Below are positions 35,483 through 43,339 of a stretch of 64,000 nucleotides of DNA, in pieces. The stretch lies in assembly GCF_023227875.1 (NCBI RefSeq), contig NZ_JALOCH010000004.1:124001-188000 (forward strand), given 5' to 3'. The notes under the pieces were generated by a model that was not told the origin of the DNA, did not search any database, and was given only the letters and a program-made list of their open reading frames with translations. Positions within the stretch are counted from its first letter, which is position 1. Every line of letters begins with the position of its first letter. This stretch comes from Methanoregula sp. (GTDB lineage Archaea > Halobacteriota > Methanomicrobia > Methanomicrobiales > Methanospirillaceae). The translations under genes were made by a program, and so were the position numbers.

Positions 35483-36048
35483 AGATCACGATAGTGACGA
35501 GTAACGTCAACAAGGTGGCGGAAGTTGCAGCGTTTTTCAAAGGGTCGGTTGAGGTGACCCACGTTTCCCTTGACCTTCCTGAGTACCGCTCGGATGATGT
35601 GGGAGAAATCGCCCGGGGCAAGGCGCAGTACGCGTATTCGCAGCTGAAAACACCTGTCATGGTTGATGATACAGGACTGTTCATTGATGCCCTGAAAGGG
35701 TTCCCCGGCCCGTATGCTGCGTATGTTTTACAGTCCATCGGCAATACCGGTATCCTGAAACTGATGCAGAATACCCCGGACCGCAGCGCACGGTTCATCA
35801 CGGCCATCGCATTTGCAGATGCACGGGACGTTCATGTATTCAAAGGAGTGATTGAAGGACAGATCACCTCTGCCCCGCGGGGGAGAGAGGGGTTTGGGTA
35901 TGATCCCATCTTTGATGTGGAGGGAAAGACGCTCGCCGAGATCTCCCTTGAGGAGAAGAGCCGGATCTCCCACCGTGCCCGGGCCCTTGCCGCATTCCAC
36001 GACTGGTTCGTACAGGAATACCCGGATGCGAGAGACACAAACGGTTAA
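35479..36048 (+). CDS. rdgB: XTP/dITP diphosphatase (HAM1/RdgB)
   Basis: A nucleotide-pool cleaning enzyme that hydrolyses dITP and XTP. Seen: IVTSNVNKVAEVAAFF, VDDTGLFIDALKGFPGPYAA and FGYDPIFDVEGKTLAE, then KSRISHRARAL. GTG 35494 would remove the first strand and the Thr that begins the substrate motif. An in-frame CTG at 35479, overlapping the kae1-bud32 TGA, gives K-I-T-I-V-T-S-N and the full fold (189 residues). The CTG start is inference from the fold. Confidence 0.93.
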   Translation: MKITIVTSNVNKVAEVAAFFKGSVEVTHVSLDLPEYRSDDVGEIARGKAQYAYSQLKTPVMVDDTGLFIDALKGFPGPYAAYVLQSIGNTGILKLMQNTPDRSARFITAIAFADARDVHVFKGVIEGQITSAPRGREGFGYDPIFDVEGKTLAEISLEEKSRISHRARALAAFHDWFVQEYPDARDTNG

Positions 36049-36093
36049 TATGTCTTACAGCTTTGTTATAAGGGCAGAACGGAGTGTTCAATA

Positions 36094-36240
36094 ATGGCAA
36101 AATTCCCAGAAGCCGAAGCCCGGCTACTCAACGTGAAAATATGCATGCACTGTAACGCACGCAACGCGATTCGCGCAACCAGCTGCCGCAAGTGCGGTTA
36201 CCAGAACCTGCGCCCGAAGAACAAGGAACGCAAAGCGTAA
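36094..36240 (+). CDS. rpl40e: Large ribosomal subunit protein eL40
   Basis: A 48-residue zinc protein starting [15 protein letters not shown] and containing [10 protein letters not shown]...[10 protein letters not shown], the C-x2-C...C-x2-C site of L40e, with a basic end NKERKA. No ubiquitin domain, as expected for archaea. Its short length is normal. It closes the information-processing cluster; a T-rich run (about 36257-36271) follows and may end transcription. Confidence 0.95.
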   Translation: MAKFPEAEARLLNVKICMHCNARNAIRATSCRKCGYQNLRPKNKERKA

Positions 36241-36677
36241 TCATTTTCCATATTCCAGTTTCCTTTTTTCCGGTCGCCCCGGTTTTTCCATTACCCGGAT
36301 AATTGCTTCTCTCAATCCGGCCAACCTGATCTTTCGGGATGTCCGGCATTAATTCCGAATACCGGATTTCTGTGCCGGACCCGCATCCGTTTGAAAAATT
36401 TTCGATCATCCCCTTACCCCCTGATTAAAAATTTTCAGGCAGGGGAGGGGTGATCTGTCCGTACCATCACGCCGGAGAGAATGAAGCGGTGTTAGTTGTA
36501 CAACCGCGACGCGGTTAGTTAACCGTGCCGCGGTTCGTGAACTGACACCCTCTGATCGCGATTGAAAATTTTTCATCGCGATCGCGGGAAAAAAGTGTTC
36601 GTGCAAACCAGGGAAATGTGAGAGCCGGAAACTGCCAGGGATATGAAGCGCCCGGCACGCACCAGCAGGATCGCTGT
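36241..36677. other. Gene-free spacer rich in dyads
   Basis: No convincing gene on either strand. Three A/T dyads of the type GAAAA-TTTTC occur: about 36390-36403 (TTGAAAAATTTTCG), about 36423-36436 (GATTAAAAATTTTC) and 36563-36574. Several palindromes are described separately. Similar A/T dyads recur in the spacer at 62050-62310, so this is probably a dispersed intergenic repeat family. Confidence 0.5.
36495..36583. repeat. Cluster of palindromes and hairpins
   Basis: In order: the perfect palindrome GTTGTACAAC (36495-36504); the hairpin AACCGC-GAC-GCGGTT (36502-36516); the hairpin AACCG-TGCCG-CGGTT (36521-36535), adjoining GTTAAC; and GATCGCGAT (36554-36562) facing ATCGCGATC (36575-36583), whose loop TGAAAATTTTTC is itself a dyad. 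The cluster may be an RNA, a binding array or a small repeat element. Confidence 0.6.
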
Positions 36678-37328
36678 TCAGGCAGAGTAGTACGTGACCC
36701 GCTTGCCCTTTTTGGCATACTCACCGGCAAAGGTCTCGATATTTCGCTTGTACCCGATCCGGTCCACGAATCCCAGTTCACGGAGTTTCTCGCGCACACG
36801 CATCACATCCGCCTCATCGACCCAGTCTTTCGTGTACACGTAAATCACTTTACGGTTGTCGCGGGAATCGGGATTGGGCTTTGCCGTGCTCACCTTTGCC
36901 GAGATCCCCAGCTCAAGAGAGACGGTTGCATCCCGCACCTTCTTCCACGCAGCATCCGCCGCATCGGGTTCCTGGAAGATCAGCCATTTCCCTGCATTCT
37001 CATCTTCAATCGCTTCGGGTGCGCTGCCGGGTGCATCCAGCACGATCCAGTACATCTGCGAGGTCTTTGAAGGAAGCACCCCTTCACCGTCACAAAGCAT
37101 CTGGTAAATGGTATCAATGCCAGAAAACCGGGCAAGCATGACATCAGCCAACTGCGGGTATTCTACCCTGAACTTCTCAAAAATCGCGGTCAGGTCAGCT
37201 TTGAAGTCGGTACCGCTTTCCACGAGTGCATACAGGTACTTGCCTTGTGCCTGCAACCCGCGGTTCAGCAGGTGCTCGAAGATACCGTATGCCACATCCG
37301 CCAGTGCTTCGGGATCTGCTTCAGCCAT
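36678..37328 (-). CDS. DUF1917/Bles03-like protein
   Basis: A 216-residue soluble protein. The C-terminal two thirds (YWIVLDAPGSAPEA; GKWLIFQEPDAADAAWKKV; LGISAKVSTAKPNP; VIYVYTKDWVDEADVMRVRE) matches my memory of DUF1917, annotated as a putative phosphothreonine-lyase-like domain and related to human Bles03. The name is a fold analogy; no activity is established. ATG 37328 (MAEADPEALADVAYG) is preferred, because the longer frame to 37550 runs into the htpX start on the other strand. Confidence 0.65.
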   Translation of the reverse strand: MAEADPEALADVAYGIFEHLLNRGLQAQGKYLYALVESGTDFKADLTAIFEKFRVEYPQLADVMLARFSGIDTIYQMLCDGEGVLPSKTSQMYWIVLDAPGSAPEAIEDENAGKWLIFQEPDAADAAWKKVRDATVSLELGISAKVSTAKPNPDSRDNRKVIYVYTKDWVDEADVMRVREKLRELGFVDRIGYKRNIETFAGEYAKKGKRVTYYSA

Positions 37329-37503
37329 TTGTACCAAAAACGATGTTGGAAAAAAAATAGTTTCTGTATTGATCCTGCGATCTGTTGCCATACGCAATAG
37401 TGAAGTGGAGAGAGACCACCAGGATGCGGGCAAAGCATCACGGACATCCGGCATTGTAATTTTCGATTGTTTTAAGAACGCACGGTATAAACATGTACCA
37501 ACT

Positions 37504-38388
37504 ATGGAATGGAAACGCGACTGGGGCCTCACGGCCAGGGTCTGGTTCACAGGACTGTTATTGCTCCTGCTCTACCTCGTGTTTATGACCATCCTCCTTG
37601 CATTCGGAGTGAGTTACTGGTTCATCATTCTTCTCGCCGTTGGGATGGGGTTCATCCAGTACTTCTTCTCCGATAAGCTGGTGCTCTGGAGTACCGGGGC
37701 AAAGGTCATTGAGGAAGACGAGCGCCCAGAACTTCACCTGATGGTACAGAAGCTCTGCAGGGAAGCGGATCTCCCGATGCCGAAGATCGCGATTATGCAG
37801 AGCCCGGTGCCGAACGCCTTTGCAACCGGGAGGAGCCCGAAGCATGCAGTCGTTGCGTGCACGGACTCGATCATGCGCCTGTTGAGCAAAGACGAGCTTG
37901 AGGCGGTGCTCGCACACGAGCTCTCGCATGTCAAGAACCGCGACATCCTGACGATGACACTCGCCAGCTTCATCGCGATGATCGCCTCGATGATCATGCA
38001 GAGCTTCTTCTTCTCCGCACTCTTCGGGGGGAACAACCGGGAGAACGGCGGGGCATGGATCGTCATCTGGATCGTCTCAATTGTTGTTTACGCGATCAGC
38101 ACGCTCCTGATCCTCGCCCTTTCACGGTACCGCGAGTTTGCCGCAGACCGGGGCAGCGCCCAGATCACCCGGAACCCGAGGGCCCTCATATCAGCGCTGA
38201 ATAAGATTAGCGGGCGGATCGATGTGATCCCCCCGGCAGCAAAGGCTAAGGTCGAGGGTGCAAACGCGTTCTTCATCATACCGGCGCTCTCCGGCAACGC
38301 CATCATGGAACTGCTCTCGACTCACCCGCCGCTCGAGAAGCGGATTGCCAACCTCGAAAAAGTCGAGGCGGAACTCCGCGGGTATTAA
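37504..38388 (+). CDS. htpX: Membrane protease HtpX
   Basis: A 294-residue M48 zinc protease. Two N-terminal membrane segments (about 12-55) precede VLAHELSHVKNRDILTMTLA (HExxH, catalytic), then two more segments and YREFAADRGSAQIT (third zinc ligand E). It degrades damaged membrane proteins on the cytosolic side. ATG 37504 gives the standard MEWKRDWGL start. Transcribed away from the DUF1917 gene across a 175-base spacer. Confidence 0.94.
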   Translation: MEWKRDWGLTARVWFTGLLLLLLYLVFMTILLAFGVSYWFIILLAVGMGFIQYFFSDKLVLWSTGAKVIEEDERPELHLMVQKLCREADLPMPKIAIMQSPVPNAFATGRSPKHAVVACTDSIMRLLSKDELEAVLAHELSHVKNRDILTMTLASFIAMIASMIMQSFFFSALFGGNNRENGGAWIVIWIVSIVVYAISTLLILALSRYREFAADRGSAQITRNPRALISALNKISGRIDVIPPAAKAKVEGANAFFIIPALSGNAIMELLSTHPPLEKRIANLEKVEAELRGY

Positions 38389-38531
38389 TTTTTTATCCTT
38401 TTTTCCGGGCTTATACGGATGCCCCTTTCAACAAGAACGGTCTCATCGATTTTTTCCGGAACCAAGTGGACGATAGGGAGTTCGGAGGAAAAGATCTTCG
38501 GCAGGATTGAGTGCCAGTCACCACAAGCCAT
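38385..38531 (-). CDS. Possible 48-residue protein
   Basis: Minus-strand frame from ATG 38531 to TAA 38385, reading MACGDWHSILPKIFSSELPI and ending in a basic RISPEKRIKN. Composition is protein-like (ELPIVHLVPEKIDETVLVER) and the frame converges with htpX by four bases. No ribosome site is seen. I do not recognise it. It could be a small cytosolic protein or the 3' part of an older gene. Confidence 0.4.
   Translation of the reverse strand: MACGDWHSILPKIFSSELPIVHLVPEKIDETVLVERGIRISPEKRIKN
38388..38405 (+). terminator. T-rich terminator after htpX
   Basis: Two T-runs, ATTTTTTATCC and CTTTTTTCC, directly follow the htpX stop; archaeal polymerase ends at such runs without a hairpin. Confidence 0.45.
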
Positions 38532-38540
38532 GCAGTGACA

Positions 38541-38550
38541 ATTATTAATA
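38541..38550 (+). promoter_or_regulatory. TATA box of the tRNA pair
   Basis: ATTATTAATA lies 31-40 bases before tRNA-Gly, the right distance for initiation a few bases upstream of the tRNA. No other box lies between the two tRNA genes. Confidence 0.45.
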
Positions 38551-38580
38551 CAGCTCCCCGCCTAATTTGTAAAGCACAGT

Positions 38581-38651
38581 GCATCGATGGTCTAGAGGCA
38601 TGACTTAGGCCTTCCAAGCCTATAGCCCGGGTTCGATTCCCGGTCGATGCA
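38581..38651 (+). tRNA. tRNA-Gly (TCC)
   Basis: A 71-base cloverleaf: acceptor GCATCGA pairs with TCGATGC, the anticodon loop CTTCCAA holds TCC, and the T-loop is GGGTTCGATTCCC. The discriminator is A and CCA is not encoded. It reads GGA and GGG. tRNA-Val follows after four bases, so both come from one transcript. Confidence 0.95.
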
Positions 38652-38655
38652 TTTG

Positions 38656-38729
38656 GGGCTCGTGGTCTAGTTGGCTATGACGTCGCCTTCACACGGCGAA
38701 GATCTCGAGTTCGAATCTCGACGGGCCCA
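38656..38729 (+). tRNA. tRNA-Val (CAC)
   Basis: A 74-base cloverleaf: acceptor GGGCTCG pairs with CGGGCCC (one T-G pair), the anticodon stem TCGCC/GGCGA encloses TTCACAC with anticodon CAC, and the T-arm is CGAGTTCGAATCTCG. The discriminator is A and CCA is not encoded. It reads GTG codons. Confidence 0.95.
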
Positions 38730-38853
38730 TCTCTGTTTTCCGTAGTCCTGATGCATATTGCATATGTCCCGGTATCGGACTTCCCAATATAAGCTCCACG
38801 GGAAACGGGATCCCCACCCCTCCGAAAAAACATGAGGGGGTGGAAGGTGGCTG

Positions 38854-38880
38854 AAAAAAAAGAAGAGGGGATACCCCTCT
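38854..38880 (-). terminator. Hairpin plus U-tract terminator
   Basis: Read on the minus strand, a 7-base perfect stem AGAGGGG-TAT-CCCCTCT is followed by TTC and eight T. It lies 17 bases after the stop of the transglutaminase-like gene and resembles a bacterial intrinsic terminator. Confidence 0.7.
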
Positions 38881-38896
38881 CCAACGGATAACATGC

Positions 38897-39589
38897 TCAC
38901 CGGATACGCAGGCTCTCCAGCCAGGCCTCAAATTCCGGATAAAACCGGGCAATCAGTTCGATCTCGTCGGGGGTGCGCATCCCGGTTCTTTTGCGGTAGT
39001 ACTGCACATGGTCGTCCTCATCCCGGTGGTTCAGTTCACCATCAAGAGGGTCTAATTCCGCTTCGCGGCTGCTACGGCAGGGCTCGTTGGTTGCTGTACG
39101 GCAATATGCCGTCCTCACTGCCGACCGGAGCGGTTTTACTGCACACCAGGTCCCCGCAAACCCGTCCCAGTGGTCATTAACCGCAAATCCCGCCTTAGCC
39201 AGGGGCAGATCCCATGTGGCATCCACCAATACCCAGCGGTCATTGATCCGGACCCGGCAGGCAAGATGGTAGGCAACCGGCATCCCGGATGCCAGTCTGC
39301 GGAGTTCCGGCGGATACCTGATGTCTGGATCGTTCCAGAGGAAGGGGAAGGTCGCAAACACAACATCAAGGTTTAGCTTCCGGTACATCGCAGCAAGCAG
39401 GAAGTGTTTCGGCCCGCAGTATCCCCGGCCAATGGTGAGGATTTGTTCCGGTGCAGTATTTGCATCTTTCATGGGGACTGCAAGGGAGTACGGGATATCC
39501 CGGATGTGCTCAAATATCGAGACCCTGCTCTCCCGGGGATCAAGCCCGTGCGTCCATTCCCAGAAGGCCTTGTTGACACGCGACACCAT
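38897..39589 (-). CDS. Transglutaminase-like domain protein
   Basis: A 230-residue soluble protein with the transglutaminase-like triad: IGRGYCGPKHFLLAAMYRKL (Cys), YHLACRVRIND (His) and WVLVDATWDLPLA (Asp). N-terminal EHIRDIPYSLAVPM is the usual lead-in. There is no signal peptide, unlike the other transglutaminase-like protein here (13989-15029). It may be a protease, peptidase or peptide-linkage enzyme. Its transcript ends in a hairpin plus U-run. Confidence 0.8.
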   Translation of the reverse strand: MVSRVNKAFWEWTHGLDPRESRVSIFEHIRDIPYSLAVPMKDANTAPEQILTIGRGYCGPKHFLLAAMYRKLNLDVVFATFPFLWNDPDIRYPPELRRLASGMPVAYHLACRVRINDRWVLVDATWDLPLAKAGFAVNDHWDGFAGTWCAVKPLRSAVRTAYCRTATNEPCRSSREAELDPLDGELNHRDEDDHVQYYRKRTGMRTPDEIELIARFYPEFEAWLESLRIR

Positions 39590-39729
39590 GGAACATCCGG
39601 TTGTATATGCATGACTACCGCATCCGGCCAGATAAAACCTGCAGTAACAGGGAAATGCGTGTTGTCGGATGCCCTACGGTACCGGGAATAAAATGCGAAA
39701 CTCCCCCACCAGGGAAAAACTATGGGCAG

Positions 39730-39752
39730 GGCCGCCAGTTTTGCCGGCGGCC
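39730..39752 (-). terminator. GC-rich hairpin after the small repeat protein
   Basis: Perfect 7-base stem GGCCGCC/GGCGGCC with a nine-base loop, lying 26 bases beyond the stop of the minus-strand gene at 39778. A weak T-run follows on the minus strand. It is probably the transcript end. Confidence 0.55.
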
Positions 39753-39777
39753 TTGCGTGCAAAAGGAAAATGTGAGA

Positions 39778-39993
39778 TTATGCGTTCTTCATCTTGGCTT
39801 TTGCGACGAATCCGTCTTTGCCAATGTAGTACATGAAGCCCTTTTCTTTGGCAATCTTCTCAGTTCCGACTTTCTTCTTCTTGCCGGACTTGTTGTGCTT
39901 CATCGGGGCGGCCCAGACATACCCATCCTTGCCAATGAAGTAGAGGTATCCCTTTTCGCGCTGAATCTTTTCTTTTCCAATTTTGGTTCCCAT
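39778..39993 (-). CDS. Small basic two-repeat protein
   Basis: A 71-residue Lys-rich protein made of two similar halves: EKIQREKGYLYFIGKDGYVW (about 8-27) and EKIAKEKGFMYYIGKDGFVA (about 45-64), each followed by a PMK- or KMK-containing turn. The repeated K-G-x-x-Y-x-I-G-K-D-G-x-V looks like a short beta-hairpin unit. The promoter is strong and GAGGTG lies seven bases before ATG 39993, so it is probably abundant. A nucleic-acid-binding role is possible from charge alone. I do not recognise the family. Confidence 0.75.
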   Translation of the reverse strand: MGTKIGKEKIQREKGYLYFIGKDGYVWAAPMKHNKSGKKKKVGTEKIAKEKGFMYYIGKDGFVAKAKMKNA

Positions 39994-40043
39994 TTAAACA
40001 CCTCAAAACCGCAATCGGGTTTTGATAATGAGAGTTGCCGACT

Positions 40044-40064
40044 GATAATATAAAAAGTTTCCGT
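40044..40064 (-). promoter_or_regulatory. Strong archaeal promoter
   Basis: On the minus strand GGAAACTTTTTATATTATC combines a purine-rich BRE with an 11-base TATA element, some 50-70 bases before the ATG of the small repeat protein (39993). Confidence 0.6.
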
Positions 40065-40355
40065 CGAAAGCCCGTCGAAACCCGGATTTTTACCACTTAT
40101 TTAAGGCTTTTTTGGTTATTGTGCCGCTTTATTCACTCCGTTTCAAATGCCCCTAAAATTGCCCCGTTTGGCATTTTTCGCGCTAAACAAAGGCTGAATG
40201 GGGGTTGGTGCACTCAGAAGCACCGGAAGCAGAAGCGCGGCACGAAGGGGCATCGGTTGGGATATTTGCCGGGGGTGCGGCAGGATCATCAAATACTCAT
40301 AACAGGCTGGATCCCGGGAGGATCGGTACGGGCGATCGCAAGCAGTATTTCCGGA
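40065..40355. other. Gene-free spacer
   Basis: No supportable gene. The repeated CCCGTCGAAA-like words at 40062-40082 sit at the upstream edge of the promoter. The long plus-strand frame here is antisense of the next gene. Confidence 0.4.
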
Positions 40356-41720
40356 TCATGCAGTACCCCTGCGATCAATGAGCCGTTTCGGACGCCCTTT
40401 CGTGGTATTGAGTTTCAGCCCCCCGGGTCCGGTAAAACTGACAGGGATCTTCAGGTTACCACCATGGTACTGATCGGCGAGACCGGGCTTGTGCTCCAGA
40501 AAGCGCTCGATGAGATGATCTTCCACCAGCTTCCGGTCGCACCGGTCCACGTCCGGACATTCAACGCTGATACTGAGCACAACTTCATCCTGAACCTCCC
40601 CATCCGATATGGTTGCCTCATATTCCCCCGAGAGGTAGTCCATGTTCTCCGGTTGGAAGACCGCCGCTTCGATATCGACCCGGTTCATCGCATTCCCGAA
40701 GATCCACGCGGTCTCTGCCTCCCGCTGGGGATTATAGATCCGCATGTGCGTCCTCCCGCAGCCGCACCGCTCCCGCGACAGTATGACGGTTGTGTCCTCG
40801 GTATCGTAGTTGATGAGGAGCATCCCGCTTTTCCCCCCTTCTGGGAGCAGGGTAGTGAGGACTGCCCTGCCGCACTCGCCATCTGGTACAAATTCCTGCA
40901 TCTGCGGGTCATAGACATCCAGATGCACAAGATCTTCCGGTACATGCAGTCCGTTCAGTTCCCTGCATTCGCCACACATGGTACCTTCAGTACTGCCATA
41001 GGTATTGTACACCGGGCAGTCCCACTGCTCCGCAAGATACCTGCGGGATTCGTCAGCGAAACTCTCCCCGCCCACCACCAGTTTGTTGATGGCGATATCT
41101 CCGGGCGTTATCCCTTCCGCCTTCAACCTGCGGTGGAGACGGAGCAGCTTGAAGACGCTGCCGATGATTGCCGTTGGCCGGTAATTTCTCAGGATCCGCG
41201 AATCAAAGGCACACTTGCCTACAGGGATGATCCCCATTCCTATCCGCCGGGCAGCAATCGTCATCGTGTTGGCACCTACGTTCATGCCATACGAGGCACA
41301 GACCACAATACGGTCGTTTGCGGAAAATCCCTGCGAGACAAAACTGCGGGCATACTTCTCTGCATAGCGCTTCCAGTCATCCCATGTCAGGAAAAAACCC
41401 TTGGGAGTGCCACTCGTCCCGCTCGTCTCCTGGATGGAAAAGACATTCTCCCACCGCGTGGAAAGGAACTCGAATTCCGGTGTAACCGGAGGCTGGTGTT
41501 CACGGATGGATTTACCGGAGATGAGCGGGAGCTCCAGCAGGTCCTCGTGGACGCGGATCGCATCGGGTTCAATCCTGTTCTCCCGGAACCAGTGCCGGTA
41601 AAACGGTGAGTGCTCAGCCGCGTACTGTACCGTGTAGCGGACCCGCTCATCGATGAGCGCATCGAGATCGCTGCGTTCCAGGGTCTCGATATCGCGGGAA
41701 AAATATCCCCCGTTGACCAT
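40356..41720 (-). CDS. Coenzyme F390 synthetase-like adenylate-forming enzyme
   Basis: A 454-residue member of the phenylacetate-CoA ligase/F390 synthetase group. The adenylation motif is SIQETSGTSGTPKGFFLTW, followed by VYNTYGSTEGTMCGECRE and RCGCGRTHMRIYN. F390 synthetases attach AMP or GMP to coenzyme F420 when methanogens meet oxygen. ATG 41720 gives MVNGGYFSRDIETLER; the longer frame enters the divergent promoter. Divergence from a peptide-modifying radical SAM gene leaves room for another acyl-adenylate substrate. Confidence 0.8.
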   Translation of the reverse strand: MVNGGYFSRDIETLERSDLDALIDERVRYTVQYAAEHSPFYRHWFRENRIEPDAIRVHEDLLELPLISGKSIREHQPPVTPEFEFLSTRWENVFSIQETSGTSGTPKGFFLTWDDWKRYAEKYARSFVSQGFSANDRIVVCASYGMNVGANTMTIAARRIGMGIIPVGKCAFDSRILRNYRPTAIIGSVFKLLRLHRRLKAEGITPGDIAINKLVVGGESFADESRRYLAEQWDCPVYNTYGSTEGTMCGECRELNGLHVPEDLVHLDVYDPQMQEFVPDGECGRAVLTTLLPEGGKSGMLLINYDTEDTTVILSRERCGCGRTHMRIYNPQREAETAWIFGNAMNRVDIEAAVFQPENMDYLSGEYEATISDGEVQDEVVLSISVECPDVDRCDRKLVEDHLIERFLEHKPGLADQYHGGNLKIPVSFTGPGGLKLNTTKGRPKRLIDRRGTA

Positions 41721-41834
41721 GACAGAGGATTGCGATATAAATTGTTTATAGATTTGTATCAGGGAAGTACTGACCGCAGTCCGGCAATGCCCTAAATTTA
41801 TCGTCAACCGGCGCCCAGAAGCATAGGTATTTCT
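41721..41834. promoter_or_regulatory. Divergent promoter, F390 synthetase-like and radical SAM
   Basis: Minus-strand TATA candidates are CTATAAAC (about 41746-41753) and TTTATATCG (about 41734-41742), close to ATG 41720. The plus-strand candidate is CCTAAATTTATCG (about 41790-41802), some 35-45 bases before ATG 41835. Both genes probably have short leaders. Confidence 0.4.
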
Positions 41835-42962
41835 ATGTACTTCCACCTCATCCTCACCGACGACTGCAACCTCTGTTGCAGTTACTGCCGGGCAAAAGCA
41901 TTCCTCGATCTCGAGGAGAGCGAAGGGGAACGGGCGGTTGAGATTGATGAGGACATTCCCTTAAATCTTGAATTCAACCTGAAAACGCTGTACAAATTTC
42001 TGGAGAAAGATCCCTCGCTCACGCTCACGTTTTATGGAGGGGAACCCCTCCTGCGGGCAGATCTCATCGAACGTATCGTCAGTGAAGCCTCCACAGTCAA
42101 GCAGTTCATGATGCAGACCAACGGACTGCTGCTGGACAGCCTTTCTCCGGAGATTACCAACCGGTTCACCACCATCCTCGTCTCACTTGACGGCCCCCGT
42201 GAGCTCACCGATGCAAACAGGGGAACCGGCGTGTATGACCGGGTGATGGAAAATGTCCGGAGAGTCCGTGCAGATGGATTCCGGGGTGAACTCATCGCAC
42301 GGATGACGGTCACCGAAAAGACGGATATCGTGGAGGCCGTTCACTGGCTCGCAGAGAACCCCGATCACCCGTTTGCGTCCATTCACTGGCAGCTTGATGC
42401 GAACTTTACCGGTGATTTTTCACAGAGACGTTTTGCGGACTGGGCAGACGGGAGTTACAATCCCGGTATCCGTACCCTTGTCCGCGACTGGGTCGATCAC
42501 ATGGAATCAGCAGGAGAGATCCTGAGGTGGTACCCGTTTCTCGACCCTATGGATGACCTGCTTAATGACCGCCCCAGCAGGCTCCGGTGCGGTTCGGGGC
42601 ATGCCAATTACAGCATCATGACCGATGGCCATATCGCACCCTGCCCGGTCATGATCGGGATGAAACAGTATTATGTCGGGCACATCCGGGATGCCGATCC
42701 CTGCCGGCTTGACCGCATCGAAGTGGGCGGGGAATGCCTAAACTGCAACATCCGCAGTTTCTGCGGAGGGAGGTGCCTGTATTCCAATATCATCCGCCCG
42801 TGGGGAGAGACCGGGCGCCGGCTTGTCTGCGGAACCGTGGAGAACCTTCAGGCAGTCCTTACAGGTGCCCTGCCCCGCGTCCGGTCCTTGATAAAAGAAG
42901 GTACAATAACTGCAGAAGATTTCAAACACGAGAAGTTCAACGGGTGCGAGATCATCCCGTAA
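41835..42962 (+). CDS. Radical SAM enzyme, peptide-modifying type
   Basis: A 375-residue radical SAM enzyme. The cluster motif DDCNLCCSYCRAKAF has C-x3-C-x2-C near residues 12-19. FYGGEPLL is the SAM-binding G-G-E-P. The C-terminal part has an auxiliary cluster region, LNCNIRSFCGGRCLYSN and a later Cys, of SPASM type. I believe it belongs to the methanogen Mhun_1560-like group predicted to modify peptides. Two small Cys-rich genes follow on the same strand. The substrate is unproven. Confidence 0.85.
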   Translation: MYFHLILTDDCNLCCSYCRAKAFLDLEESEGERAVEIDEDIPLNLEFNLKTLYKFLEKDPSLTLTFYGGEPLLRADLIERIVSEASTVKQFMMQTNGLLLDSLSPEITNRFTTILVSLDGPRELTDANRGTGVYDRVMENVRRVRADGFRGELIARMTVTEKTDIVEAVHWLAENPDHPFASIHWQLDANFTGDFSQRRFADWADGSYNPGIRTLVRDWVDHMESAGEILRWYPFLDPMDDLLNDRPSRLRCGSGHANYSIMTDGHIAPCPVMIGMKQYYVGHIRDADPCRLDRIEVGGECLNCNIRSFCGGRCLYSNIIRPWGETGRRLVCGTVENLQAVLTGALPRVRSLIKEGTITAEDFKHEKFNGCEIIP

Positions 42963-43019
42963 TCACAATATAACCACATTTGTATAAAAACGATTGTGAT
43001 AATGCAGATGTTTTTATAC
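42962..43019 (+). promoter_or_regulatory. Inverted repeat and promoter of the CxxC gene
   Basis: ATCACAAT (42962-42969) faces ATTGTGAT (42993-43000), a perfect 8-base pair of arms around TTGTATAAAAACG. A second TATA-like run TTTTTATACC (43010-43019) lies 37-46 bases before ATG 43056. The arms could be an operator or the terminator hairpin of the radical SAM gene. Confidence 0.45.
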
Positions 43020-43055
43020 CGGACGGATAATTGTTTACTTGCAGGTCAATACTGC

Positions 43056-43235
43056 ATGGGTAATACAATGGAAAGAAAGAGTTTTGGTGGCCCGAGAAAC
43101 TTCGGTCCCAGAGAAATGACAAAGACGGTCTGTTCAGACTGCGGAAAGGAATGTGAAGTCCCCTTCAAGCCCACGGAAGGGAGGCCGGTCTACTGTAGGG
43201 ACTGCCTGCCCAAGCACCGGAAACCCCGGTTCTGA
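43056..43235 (+). CDS. CxxC-x17-CxxC zinc-ribbon small protein
   Basis: A 59-residue protein with a basic, Gly-rich start (MGNTMERKSFGGPRNFG), then CSDCGKECEVPFKPTEG and CRDCLPKHR. The spacing C-x2-C-x17-C-x2-C matches a small archaeal zinc-ribbon family. The ribbon suggests nucleic-acid or protein binding. A good TATA box precedes it. ATG 43068 is an alternative start. Whether it works with the adjacent radical SAM enzyme is unknown. Confidence 0.8.
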   Translation: MGNTMERKSFGGPRNFGPREMTKTVCSDCGKECEVPFKPTEGRPVYCRDCLPKHRKPRF

Positions 43236-43339
43236 TTTCATCATTTTTCTCCTTTTTGTTACCGTGCTGTTTGCCTGTTCCCGATATGGTGAGTGCCGTT
43301 TCCGTTAGCCTCATTGCCTCCCCAGTCGTATGTCCGGGT

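Noticed and set aside
40035..41609. Long plus-strand frame of 524 codons
   Set aside because: Exactly antisense to the F390 synthetase-like gene, whose minus-strand protein has clear motifs; the plus-strand translation has none.
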